From JAGZHZ01 sp963929865 (lineage in GTDB: Bacteria > Bacillota > Clostridia > Lachnospirales > Lachnospiraceae), in assembly GCA_963929865.1 (NCBI GenBank), contig CAWVKK010000080.1, positions 10,111-74,110 on the forward strand: a stretch of DNA of 64,000 bases, given 5' to 3'. A program made the translations under genes and the position numbers. The number at the start of each line of letters is the position of its first letter. Positions within the stretch are counted from its first letter, which is position 1. Positions 53,950 through 63,100 of this stretch are shown one piece after another. A model generated the notes under the pieces. It was not told the DNA's origin. It saw only the letters and a program-made list of their open reading frames with translations, and ran no database searches.

Positions 53950-53964
53950 CTCTCTCCCATATCT

Positions 53965-55107
53965 TTATCTTTTTTCTTTTCGGGAAACCATCTTTTTAAG
54001 GGTTTCCCGAAACTCCGACAATGCAAAATCAAACTCATATCCCTGGCGTATCCGGTCAATCTTTTCCAGACAGGACATCCTGTCAAAGGCGAGAAAATCA
54101 TAGTACACCTGTTTTTCTCCCAGACTAAATCCCAGATAGACTCCCACGCTTTTTTGTTTTTCATCGCCGTCAAGCGCCTCTTTGAGTTCTTCCTCCAACT
54201 GTCTGTGTATCTCCTCATTCATCTGCTGCATGGGGACATACAGGTACATCGGAATCACGCCGTATTTCAAAAATTCGACGAAGGTTTCTTCCCTCTTTTC
54301 AAAATATTCTTCCGCCAGTTTCGAACATGCCGTATATCCCTCAAAAATGTCAAGGCGCGGGAGCTGTCTTCTGCGGTCCGGTTCATGCTTGTAATACGTT
54401 CTGTTCTCAAAAATTTCAGGAAATCTTGGCTCTCCGTACATTTTTCTGATGGTTTCCTTTAAGCGCAGCTCCAATTCTTCGATCGGAAACATGTCTGCTG
54501 TCTCCTTCTCTTCCATAAAGCATTCTGAAATACACCAGAACATGCCCATCTCTCCTGCTGCCGCGCGCCCCATATGCCATGCGGCGTCTCTTTTTTCTTC
54601 GCCACTCATCTGCGGCAGATCTGGAAGATAGACTGACAGTTTAAGAGGAAGCAGCTCTGTCTCTTTTGCCGGCTTTATCGCCGCAAGAGTCTTTGTCAGA
54701 TCCGCTCTCCACTCTTTTTTATCTTCCCTGATAAAAGTCATCTCAGAATCGGGACTTTTTCCGTGCGGCAGGATGCTCCACCGTTCTTTTAACGTCTCCG
54801 GCATACAGGAATTTAAGGAAGGAAGCAGATAAAAAGCCTCTTCTCTTTCCTTCGCCTGAAACATCAGCTTTCCGATGGAAATTCTCCCGTCAATTCCCGG
54901 CAGTATCTTTTCCAGTCCCTCAATCAGATGCGCATTTGCCTCTTGTCTTTCTCCCTGAGAAATAAACTTTTGAAATGTGTCCTCCTCTTCTTTAAACCAT
55001 TCAAAAAATTCTGCGCACCGGGTATTCCAGTCTTTTATTCTGCTTACGATCTCTTCTTTTTTCCTCTGTATTTCCGCCCTATTGTTCGGCTGTTTTAAAA
55101 ATCCCAA
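53965..55107 (-). CDS. Hypothetical 380-residue protein
   Basis: Not recognised. Soluble, charged, with no signal peptide or membrane helix. Translation starts at TTG 55107 with AGGAG ten bases upstream. Features: a helical N-terminus (residues 1-65), AAWHMGRAAAGEMGMFWC in the middle and a helical basic C-terminus. It follows the efp terminator and ends against the convergent amidase. Confidence 0.75.
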   Translation of the reverse strand: MGFLKQPNNRAEIQRKKEEIVSRIKDWNTRCAEFFEWFKEEEDTFQKFISQGERQEANAHLIEGLEKILPGIDGRISIGKLMFQAKEREEAFYLLPSLNSCMPETLKERWSILPHGKSPDSEMTFIREDKKEWRADLTKTLAAIKPAKETELLPLKLSVYLPDLPQMSGEEKRDAAWHMGRAAAGEMGMFWCISECFMEEKETADMFPIEELELRLKETIRKMYGEPRFPEIFENRTYYKHEPDRRRQLPRLDIFEGYTACSKLAEEYFEKREETFVEFLKYGVIPMYLYVPMQQMNEEIHRQLEEELKEALDGDEKQKSVGVYLGFSLGEKQVYYDFLAFDRMSCLEKIDRIRQGYEFDFALSEFRETLKKMVSRKEKR

Positions 55108-55174
55108 TGTTCTTCATCTCCTTTCTTCTTGCGTATTTCACAGGAGAGAAGAAACTCCCTTCTCCCCTCGGGAA

Positions 55175-55210
55175 CAAAAAAAGCCATCATTCTCTCGAAA
55201 GAATCATGGC
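55175..55210 (-). terminator. efp terminator
   Basis: A 10-bp stem with one mismatch (55183-55192 with 55201-55210) is followed on the minus strand by TTTTTTT. Confidence 0.85.
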
Positions 55211-55236
55211 TCTCTTGCTGGGTTATGTTTTGTCAA

Positions 55237-55794
55237 TTAAACGCGGGACAGATATTCGCCTGTTCTTGTGTCAATCTTAATCTTATCGCCTGTCTCAACA
55301 AACAGAGGCACATAGACCGTTGCGCCTGTCTCAACAGTCGCCGGCTTTGTTGCGCCCTGAGCGGTATCTCCCTTAAATCCTGGTTCTGTATGGCTGATCT
55401 CCAGTTCTACGAACAATGGCGGCTCTACTGCAAACACATTTCCATTGTGGGAGCAGATCTTTACCATATCATTTTCTTTGACAAATTTTAAAGCGTCTCC
55501 GATTGCGTCTTTGTTCAGGGCAATCTGGTCGAACGTTTCTACGTTCATAAAGTGGTATAAATCGCCGTCTGAATATAAGTACTGCATATCTACTCTATCG
55601 ATACGTGCCTGAGGGAATTTTTCTGTTGGTCGGAAAGTTTTTTCTACCACACCACCATTGATAATATTTTTCAATTTTGTTCTCACAAATGCAGCGCCTT
55701 TTCCCGGTTTTACATGCTGGAACTCAATAATCTGGAAAATTCCATTATCCATTTCCAATGTGATGCCGTTTCTAAAATCTCCTGCTGATATCAT
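55237..55794 (-). CDS. efp: Elongation factor P
   Basis: Relieves ribosome stalling at proline runs; 185 residues, typical. The modification loop is VKPGKGAAFVR with Lys32 at its tip. Three beta-barrel domains are covered, ending GEYLSRV. No EpmA-like or YmfI-like gene is near, so the state of Lys32 is open. AGGAGG precedes the ATG, and the gene has its own promoter. Confidence 0.98.
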   Translation of the reverse strand: MISAGDFRNGITLEMDNGIFQIIEFQHVKPGKGAAFVRTKLKNIINGGVVEKTFRPTEKFPQARIDRVDMQYLYSDGDLYHFMNVETFDQIALNKDAIGDALKFVKENDMVKICSHNGNVFAVEPPLFVELEISHTEPGFKGDTAQGATKPATVETGATVYVPLFVETGDKIKIDTRTGEYLSRV

Positions 55795-55957
55795 ACCTGA
55801 TATTCCTCCTTAAAATTTACGTAACTGTTTCGTATTTTTTCTTCTGATTTCTGAGGGCAGACCGTCTGTCCCGGCTGCGCCGTACCCTGCGGTATGTCTG
55901 CCGCCGAATATCTGAAATTTTGCACATACAGGAAACATGCTTCCCATAACTTATTCC

Positions 55958-55986
55958 ATTTTATAATAAAACAAGCAGTTTTTCAA
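55958..55986 (-). promoter_or_regulatory. efp promoter
   Basis: TTGAAA (55981-55986) and TAAAAT (55958-55963) are 17 bases apart on the minus strand, directly after the M24 peptidase stop. The leader of about 160 bases contains a GGCAGAC/GTCTGCC inverted repeat. Confidence 0.65.
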
Positions 55987-55993
55987 CTCTTTT

Positions 55994-57064
55994 TTACAGT
56001 TCAATCAATTCTTTTTTTGAATGCGTCAGATTGCGGTGTCCGTCTTTCGTCACAACAACCATGTCTTCAATGCGCACTCCCCCAAATCCCGGCACATAAA
56101 TTCCAGGTTCCACAGTCTCGATCATATTTTCTTCCAGCACAGTCATATCTTTTAGAGAAAGGCGCGGCTCTTCATGGATCAAAAGACCTACGCTGTGTCC
56201 CAGTCCGTGTCCGAAATACTGTCCGTATCCTGCTTTTGCGATGACATCGCGTGCAACCTGGTCGACTTCCCTGCCTCTTAATCCTGCTTTTATAAAGTCG
56301 AGCGCTGCAAGCTGCGCTTCCAGTACGGTGCGGTATATCTCCTTTTGTCTGTCGGAGGCTTTCCCGACCACAATCGTTCTTGTCATGTCGGAGCAATAGC
56401 CGTCGTATCTGCATCCAAAATCCATTGTCACAAAATCGCCGCTTTCTACTTTCTTTTCGCTTGGAATGGCGTGCGGCATTGCGCTGTGGATTCCGGAAGC
56501 CACGATCGTGTCAAAGCTGGTTCCGGAAGCTCCGTTTTTCTTCATCGCATACTCTAGTTCAGCGGCGATCTCCAGCTCAGTGATCCCTGGCTTTATGACA
56601 GTCAAAATATGGGAAAACGCCGCGTCTCCGATCGCCTCTGCCTTTTCCAGTCTCTCAAGCTCCCACGGCTCTTTTACCATGCGCAGCTGATTCAGGCTTT
56701 CTCCAAGCCCGATCCACTCTCTGCCCGGAATGTTTTTCTGCCAGGATTCATATCCCGCATAGCTGATGTGCTGATCTTCAAATCCGATTCTTGCGGCGCC
56801 GTCCTCTTCCATCAGCCGCCGAAAAAGCTCTTCATATCCGCACGTACTGCTGATTTCCAAAATTTCAAACTCCCTGGCTTCTTCTTTTGCCTGTGTTGTA
56901 TAGCGCGAATCTGTCAAAACTGCCTGGCGTCTGTCGCTGATATAGAGGTATCCCTCTCCGCGGAATCTGCTGATGTAGCGAATATTGCACTCTTTCGACA
57001 CAATCAGCGCATCTGCCTTCTTTTCCTGCATGATTTTTTTTAATTTTTCTGTTTTATATCCCAT
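55994..57064 (-). CDS. Xaa-Pro aminopeptidase (M24 family)
   Basis: Removes N-terminal residues before proline; 356 residues. The creatinase-like N-domain is followed by the pita-bread fold with metal ligands in MDFGCRYDGYCSDMTR, GHGLGHSVGL, and the later Glu pair (TVEPGIY). It overlaps the aroK stop by 11 bases. An M24 peptidase next to efp is common in Firmicutes. Confidence 0.94.
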   Translation of the reverse strand: MGYKTEKLKKIMQEKKADALIVSKECNIRYISRFRGEGYLYISDRRQAVLTDSRYTTQAKEEAREFEILEISSTCGYEELFRRLMEEDGAARIGFEDQHISYAGYESWQKNIPGREWIGLGESLNQLRMVKEPWELERLEKAEAIGDAAFSHILTVIKPGITELEIAAELEYAMKKNGASGTSFDTIVASGIHSAMPHAIPSEKKVESGDFVTMDFGCRYDGYCSDMTRTIVVGKASDRQKEIYRTVLEAQLAALDFIKAGLRGREVDQVARDVIAKAGYGQYFGHGLGHSVGLLIHEEPRLSLKDMTVLEENMIETVEPGIYVPGFGGVRIEDMVVVTKDGHRNLTHSKKELIEL

Positions 57065-57557
57065 TTTTTATTTCCTCTACAATTTCTTCTATATTTTTTT
57101 CGTCTGTCCAGACCGAAAGATCTGCCGCTCTTTCGTAGGCTTCCCGCCTCTGCTCCATCAAAGTCTCAATCCGTTCTCTTAGGTCTGCCCCCTTCAGCAT
57201 CGGTCTTTCCGTGTCTCCCGCCAGTCTCTCTATGAGGCTTTCTGTCCGTGCCTGGAGGAAGACAACGGTTCCCATCTGTTTTAAATACGGCCGGTTTCTC
57301 TCCTGCGCCGCGAGACCTCCTCCTGCCGAAATCACTTTTCTTTGGGCGTCCTCCGATAATCTCCTGATTTCTTGTGTCTCTAAGTCCCGAAAATATGGTT
57401 CTCCATATCTGGAAAAAATATCCGCAATCTTCATCCCGGACGCCTTTTCAATCTCTTCGTCGGTGTCCACAAATGGAATGTGCAGCGATTCCGACAGTTT
57501 TTTTCCCACCGTTGTCTTCCCGCTCCCCATAAATCCGATTAAAATAAGATGGTTCAT
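57054..57557 (-). CDS. aroK: Shikimate kinase
   Basis: Phosphorylates shikimate at the 3-hydroxyl in chorismate synthesis; 167 residues. P-loop GFMGSGKTT (9-17), shikimate-binding Asp33 in DTDEEIE and Arg57 in FRDLE, and GGGLA are present. Its ATG overlaps the yqeG stop in an ATGA. Other shikimate genes are not in the window. Confidence 0.95.
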   Translation of the reverse strand: MNHLILIGFMGSGKTTVGKKLSESLHIPFVDTDEEIEKASGMKIADIFSRYGEPYFRDLETQEIRRLSEDAQRKVISAGGGLAAQERNRPYLKQMGTVVFLQARTESLIERLAGDTERPMLKGADLRERIETLMEQRREAYERAADLSVWTDEKNIEEIVEEIKNGI

Positions 57558-58060
57558 GTCCTGTTTCCTTTCTTCTTTCTGTAAAAATGCAGCACCATTT
57601 TCTCCAGATATCTCTTGAGCACAATCTGAATTTCCTCTTTTGGGTGGATCGGTTTTACCAAAATAGTCCGGATGTCTGCTCTCTTTGCCCCGTAAATATC
57701 GGTAAAGAGCTGGTCTCCGATAAAGACCGTATTGTCCGGATCGGTTCCTAAAAGCTCCATCGCGCGCACATAATTCTTTCTGCTGGGCTTATGCGCGTTC
57801 TCAATAAAGCACACCTGGACGTCCCGGTTGAACATCTCTACGCGCTCCCGTTTATTGTTCGAGATCAGACAGCACGAAAATCCAATCCTTTTCAGTCTTT
57901 TAAAGAGCGCGACCGCCCTCTCGTCTGCTCTGGCTCCGTGCGGCACCAAAGTATTGTCAATGTCAAAGAGCAGTCCACGGTATCCCTCCCGGTATAGCTT
58001 TTCAAAATCGATCTGATAAGTGGAATCTGCCTCTTCGTCAGGGAAAAATCGTTCCAGCAT
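57554..58060 (-). CDS. yqeG: YqeG-family HAD phosphatase
   Basis: A 168-residue HAD subfamily IIIA phosphatase with nucleophile motif LLFDIDNTLVP (Asp33, Asp35), SNNKRERVE and FIGDQLFTDIYGAKRA. Substrate unknown; YqeG homologues are conserved in Firmicutes. It overlaps the patatin gene by 23 bases and aroK by four. Confidence 0.92.
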   Translation of the reverse strand: MLERFFPDEEADSTYQIDFEKLYREGYRGLLFDIDNTLVPHGARADERAVALFKRLKRIGFSCCLISNNKRERVEMFNRDVQVCFIENAHKPSRKNYVRAMELLGTDPDNTVFIGDQLFTDIYGAKRADIRTILVKPIHPKEEIQIVLKRYLEKMVLHFYRKKKGNRT

Positions 58061-58925
58061 CTGTTTCTCCTTTTCTTTGTCCCTGTCTCATGTAGGAAAG
58101 CAGGCTTTCATATTTTTGTTTCATCTGATCATATCCGTCCTGGTAAAAGGCTTCCAGCTTTTTCTCATCGTGTTCCATTCTCCCGATCGCTTCGGTCTGA
58201 GGACGGAGTACAAAGATCTTTCCTTGTCTTTCCAGTTTCTCCACCTGCTCCAACGTTTTATTGTAGCGTCCTGCGCGCAGGCACATCGCCTGCGCAAGGT
58301 TCGGATATCTCCTCATCAGCAGCTGATAGCAGCGCATCGTGCGTTTTGATATGCTTTTGCGGTATCCGTAATTTCTTGTCAGCACCACGATAACTTTTCG
58401 GTATCCCTTCTCCAGCGCTCTCTTTAATGGAATGGAATCTGCGATTCCGCCGTCCAGATAAGGTCTGCCGTCTAGTTCCACAACGGGTGAAACGATCGGC
58501 ATGCTGCACGAAGCGCGGCAGATTTTCATCAGCCGCTCCCGGTCTGTCTTTTCCGTCAGATATGCCGCCTTTCCGTCTATGCAGTCAGTCGTGACCGCTT
58601 CAAACTGTATCGGAGATGCAAAATACGTTTCATAGTCAAACGGGATTTCACGGTTTGGGTAGCTCTCAAAGACGCGTTCCATGTCAAAGACGCTTTTCTT
58701 TTTCCACATTTCCCGCAGGTCCAGCCGTTCCCTGTTCTGTCTGACAATGCATTCCTTTGTCCTGCCGATCTGTCTTGAGACATAATCGATTCCATTGCAG
58801 CATCCCATCGAAACGCCTGCCACATACTCGGTATAGCATTCCTGTTCCATCAGATAATCCAGTACGCCTGCCGTAAAAATCCCCCGGTTTGCGCCGCCTT
58901 CTAAGATCAGTGCAGCTTTGTGCAT
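58038..58925 (-). CDS. Patatin-like phospholipase
   Basis: A 295-residue acyl hydrolase. The oxyanion loop GGANRG, catalytic Ser39 in GVSMGCCNG and Asp158 in LDGGIADS make the Ser-Asp dyad. No signal peptide. It resembles the YjjU/RssA-type bacterial patatins. Substrate not determinable. Confidence 0.9.
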   Translation of the reverse strand: MHKAALILEGGANRGIFTAGVLDYLMEQECYTEYVAGVSMGCCNGIDYVSRQIGRTKECIVRQNRERLDLREMWKKKSVFDMERVFESYPNREIPFDYETYFASPIQFEAVTTDCIDGKAAYLTEKTDRERLMKICRASCSMPIVSPVVELDGRPYLDGGIADSIPLKRALEKGYRKVIVVLTRNYGYRKSISKRTMRCYQLLMRRYPNLAQAMCLRAGRYNKTLEQVEKLERQGKIFVLRPQTEAIGRMEHDEKKLEAFYQDGYDQMKQKYESLLSYMRQGQRKGETDAGTIFP

Positions 58926-58934
58926 AAGTTCCTC

Positions 58935-60152
58935 CTATCTCTGTGTGTACGTGCTCAGGAAATTTCTCAGTTTATCCGCCGCTTTTTCCAGATCTTCGAT
59001 TCTCGGCAGATACACGATGCGGAAATGATCGGGTTCTTTCCAGTTAAATCCTCTTCCGTGGACGAGAAGCACTTTTTCCTGTTTCAAAAAATCCAGCACA
59101 AATTTTTCATCGTCATAGATGTGAAATCTCTCCGTGTCAATTTTGGGGAAAATATAAAATGCTGCTTTTGGTTTGACTGCCGTAATGCCCGGAATATCGT
59201 TGAGCGCTTTATAGATGAACTCTCTCTGCTCATAAATTCTTCCGCCCGGCAGCAGCAGCTCATCCGCGCTTTGATATCCCCCAAGCGCCGTCTGCACGAT
59301 TGCCTGCGCCGGCACATTCGAGCAAAGCCGCATGGAAGAGAGCATATTTAATCCTTCAATGTACCCTTTCGCTTTTGTCTTGTCTCCGCTCAGGCACATC
59401 CATCCCACGCGGAATCCTGCAACCCGGTGCGATTTCGACAGCCCGTTCATCGTAACGCAGAACAGATCCGGCGCAAGGGAGGCAATGGAAACATGTTTTT
59501 CTCCGTCCATGACAAGGCGGTCATAAATTTCATCCGCAAAGATGATCAGCTCATGTTCCCTGGCAATCTGTGCGATTTCCAGAAGCACTTCCTTTGGATA
59601 GAGCGCTCCTGTCGGATTATTCGGGTTAATAATCACGATTCCTTTCGTCCTGTCTGTGATTTTGCTCCGGATATCGTCCATATCCGGGTACCAGTCTGCC
59701 TGCTCATCACAGATATAGTGGACAGGCTTTCCGCCTGCAAGGTTTGCCGCTCCTGTCCAAAGCGGATAGTCCGGAGAGGGGAGCAAAATTTCATCGCCGT
59801 CGTTTAACAGTCCCTGCATCGCCATCACAATCAGCTCGCTGACGCCGTTTCCCGTATAAATATCGTTGATGCCGACCCCCGGTATCTGTTTAAGCTGACA
59901 GTACTGCATGATCGCTTTTCTTGCCGAGAAGATGCCTTTCGAGTCAGAATATCCCTGACAGTCTCTCAGATTGTGCATCATATCCAAAATGATCTCTTCA
60001 GGGGCTGAAAAGCCAAACGGCGCCGGATTTCCGATGTTCAGCTTTAAAATGTCGATCCCGCTTTCCACCATACGGTCTGCTTCTTCCACGACAGGTCCCC
60101 GCACATCATAGCATACATTGTCGAGCTTTGTAGATTTCTCAAATATTCTCAC
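58935..60152 (-). CDS. alaA: Alanine-type aminotransferase
   Basis: A class I PLP aminotransferase, about 405 residues. NPNNPTGALY and NGLSKSHRVAGFRVGW (PLP Lys in the latter) are seen, and the N-terminus RIFEKSTKLDNVCYDVRGPV is typical of AlaA. The GTG at 60152 has AGGAGG eight bases upstream; an ATG at 60158 is only two bases from it and one at 60179 lies before it. It starts 30 bases after polC ends. Confidence 0.88.
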   Translation of the reverse strand: MRIFEKSTKLDNVCYDVRGPVVEEADRMVESGIDILKLNIGNPAPFGFSAPEEIILDMMHNLRDCQGYSDSKGIFSARKAIMQYCQLKQIPGVGINDIYTGNGVSELIVMAMQGLLNDGDEILLPSPDYPLWTGAANLAGGKPVHYICDEQADWYPDMDDIRSKITDRTKGIVIINPNNPTGALYPKEVLLEIAQIAREHELIIFADEIYDRLVMDGEKHVSIASLAPDLFCVTMNGLSKSHRVAGFRVGWMCLSGDKTKAKGYIEGLNMLSSMRLCSNVPAQAIVQTALGGYQSADELLLPGGRIYEQREFIYKALNDIPGITAVKPKAAFYIFPKIDTERFHIYDDEKFVLDFLKQEKVLLVHGRGFNWKEPDHFRIVYLPRIEDLEKAADKLRNFLSTYTQR

Positions 60153-60182
60153 ACACATTTCCTCCTTTTTCTGATCCATTTT

Positions 60183-63100
60183 TTATTGCGCAAAGTCAAA
60201 CAAGGACAGCTGGTTGGACTCCGGAAGACCGCTTAGAATTCCAAGGTCCGTCATCAGATCGATCACCGTCTTGCTGACCTTTGTGCGGTCTCTAAAATCG
60301 TCCTTTGACAAAAACGCTCCTTCTTTTGCCGCGTCGACTACGGCGTCTGCCGCTTTGTCTCCGAGTCCTTCAATGGTACTTAGAGCCGGCATCAGTTTGC
60401 CGTCTATGATCTGGAATCTCCGCGCCTGTGCCTGGTACAGATCGATCGGCAAAAATTCAAATCCTCTCGCGTACATCTCCCGCACAATTTTCATATCTTT
60501 ATACGTATCCTGTTCTTTTTTTGACAGCTTATCATATCGTTTTTTGTAATCTTCCATATAATACAGAAGTTTTGCCTTTCCCTGGCACATCAGCTCATAG
60601 CTGAAGGAAGAGGCGCGAATGCTGAAATATGCCGCATAGTAAGCAAGCGGATAAAAAATTTTAAACCACGCGATGCGGAAGGCCATCATAACGTAAGCGG
60701 CTGCGTGTGCTTTCGGAAACATATACTTAATTTTTTTGCACGACCAGATATACCAGTCCGGCACGTTATGCCTGAGCATTTCTTCTTCCCACTCCGGTTT
60801 TAAGCCCTTTCCTTTCCGGACGCTCTCCATAATCGTAAACGACAGCTCGCTCTCCAGCCCCATCTGGATCAGATACGTCATGATATCGTCTCTTGTGCAG
60901 ATTGCCGTCGAGATCGTCGCTTTTCCCTCCTGAATCAGCGTCTGGGCGTTTCCAAGCCATACGTCCGTTCCATGCGACAGCCCGGAAATGCGGACCAGGT
61001 CTGAAAATGATTTCGGCTTTGTGTCGACCAGCATCTGAATGACAAAGTCTGTGCCGAATTCTGGAATGCCCAGCGCTCCAAGCGGGCATCCTCCGATATC
61101 GTCCGGCGTGATCTTCAGCGCCGATGTATTTAAAAACAAGGACATCACTTCCTGGTTGTCAAGCGGAATGGTCTTGGCGTCAATTCCTGTCAAGTCTTCC
61201 AGCATTCGGATCATCGTCGGATCATCGTGACCGAGAATGTCCAGCTTTAACAGGTTGTGGTCAATCGAATGGTAATCAAAATGCGTCGTCACAATATCCG
61301 TTGTCATATCATTTGCCGGATGCTGTACCGGCGTAAACGAATAAATCTCTTCGCCGTGGGGCAGCACGATAATACCTCCCGGATGCTGACCGGTTGTTCT
61401 GCGCACGCCGACACACCCCTGCGCGATTCTTGCCACTTCACAGCTCCTTTTATTTTCTCCGCGCTCCTCAAAGTAATTTTTCACATACCCATACGCCGTC
61501 TTATCCGCAAGAGTGCCGATCGTTCCGGCGCGGAATGTCTGTCCCTCTCCAAAAATAACTTCTGTATATTTATGCGCTTTGCTCTGATAATCTCCTGAAA
61601 AATTCAGATCGATATCCGGTTCTTTGTTGCCCTTAAATCCCAAAAAGGTCTCAAATGGAATGTCAAATCCTTCTTTTTTCAGAGGCTTTCCGCACTGCGG
61701 GCAGTCGCGGTCCGGCATATCGCACCCCGCGCCTCCGGCGTACGGCTTGACCAGCTCCGAGTCGAAGTCGCTGTAATGGCAGTTCGGGCAGTAATAGTGC
61801 GGTCTTAGCGGGTTGACCTCTGTGATCCCGGCCATTGTGGCGACGAAGGATGAGCCGACCGATCCTCTCGATCCTACGAGATATCCGTCCTCGTTCGATT
61901 TCCACACCAGCTTCTGGGCAATGATATACATGACGGCAAATCCGTTTGAGATGATCGAGTGCAGCTCTCTCTCAAGCCGCTCTTTTACCACTCCGGGCAG
62001 GTTTTCCCCGTACAGCTCATGCGCTCTGTGGTAACAGATCTCCCTTAGCGTCTGATCTGAATTTTCGATCACCGGAGGGCATTTGTCCGGGCGCACCGGG
62101 GAAATCCTGTCGCACATATCCGCAATTTTCCGGGTATTTGTGATCACGACCTCTTTTGCCTTATCGCTGCCGAGATAGGAAAACTCCTTAAGCATCTCCT
62201 CTGTCGTGCGCAGATACAGCGGCGCCTGCTGATCAGCGTCGTCGAACCCTTTCCCCGCCATGATAATCCGCCTGTAAACCTCGTCCTCGGGATCCAGAAA
62301 ATGCACGTCGCATGTCGCCACTACCAGCTTTTGAAACTGTTCCCCCAGCTTTACGATTTTTTTGTTGATCCGGATTAAGTCCTCTTCCGATTCAATCTCC
62401 GGATGTTTTTCACTCTTGATCATAAAAGCGTTATTTCCGATCGGCTGAATCTCATAGTAATCATAAAACTCCGCAAGCCGCATAATCTCCTGTTCCGGAC
62501 GGTCGTTGAGCATAGCCTGGTACAGCTCTCCCGCCTCGCACGCAGAGCCGATCAGCAGACCCTCTCTGTTTTTGAGAAATTCGCTTTTTGGGATCCGCGG
62601 TCTTCGGTTGTAATACTGCAGATGCGAATAGGAGATCAGGCGGTAGAGGTTGATTCTTCCCACATCATTTGTGGCAAGCAAAATAGCGTGGTATGTCGGA
62701 AGTTTTTTTATCTTTTCTTCGCTGCTCTTTCCAAGCTCATTCACCTCGTCGAGCGTCCCGATTTCCCGATCCTGCAGCATTTTTATGAATTTTATAAAAA
62801 TTTCTGCCGTACACTCTGCGTCGTTGACCGCGCGGTGATGACCGTTCAGCGGAACTTGCAGCGCCTTTGCCACCGTGTCGAGTTTATAGCGGTTTAGCTG
62901 CGGCATCAGCACGCGCGCTAAGGCAACGGTATCCACGCTCGTAAATTCTCTGTCTATTCCCTGTCTTTTGCAGTTTTCAAGAAGAAAACTCATATCAAAC
63001 GATGCGTTGTGCGCTACCATCACAGCGCCCTCGCAGAATTTTAAAAATCGGGGCAGAATCTCTTCGATCGTCTCTGAGTCCATCACCATCGCGTCGTTGA

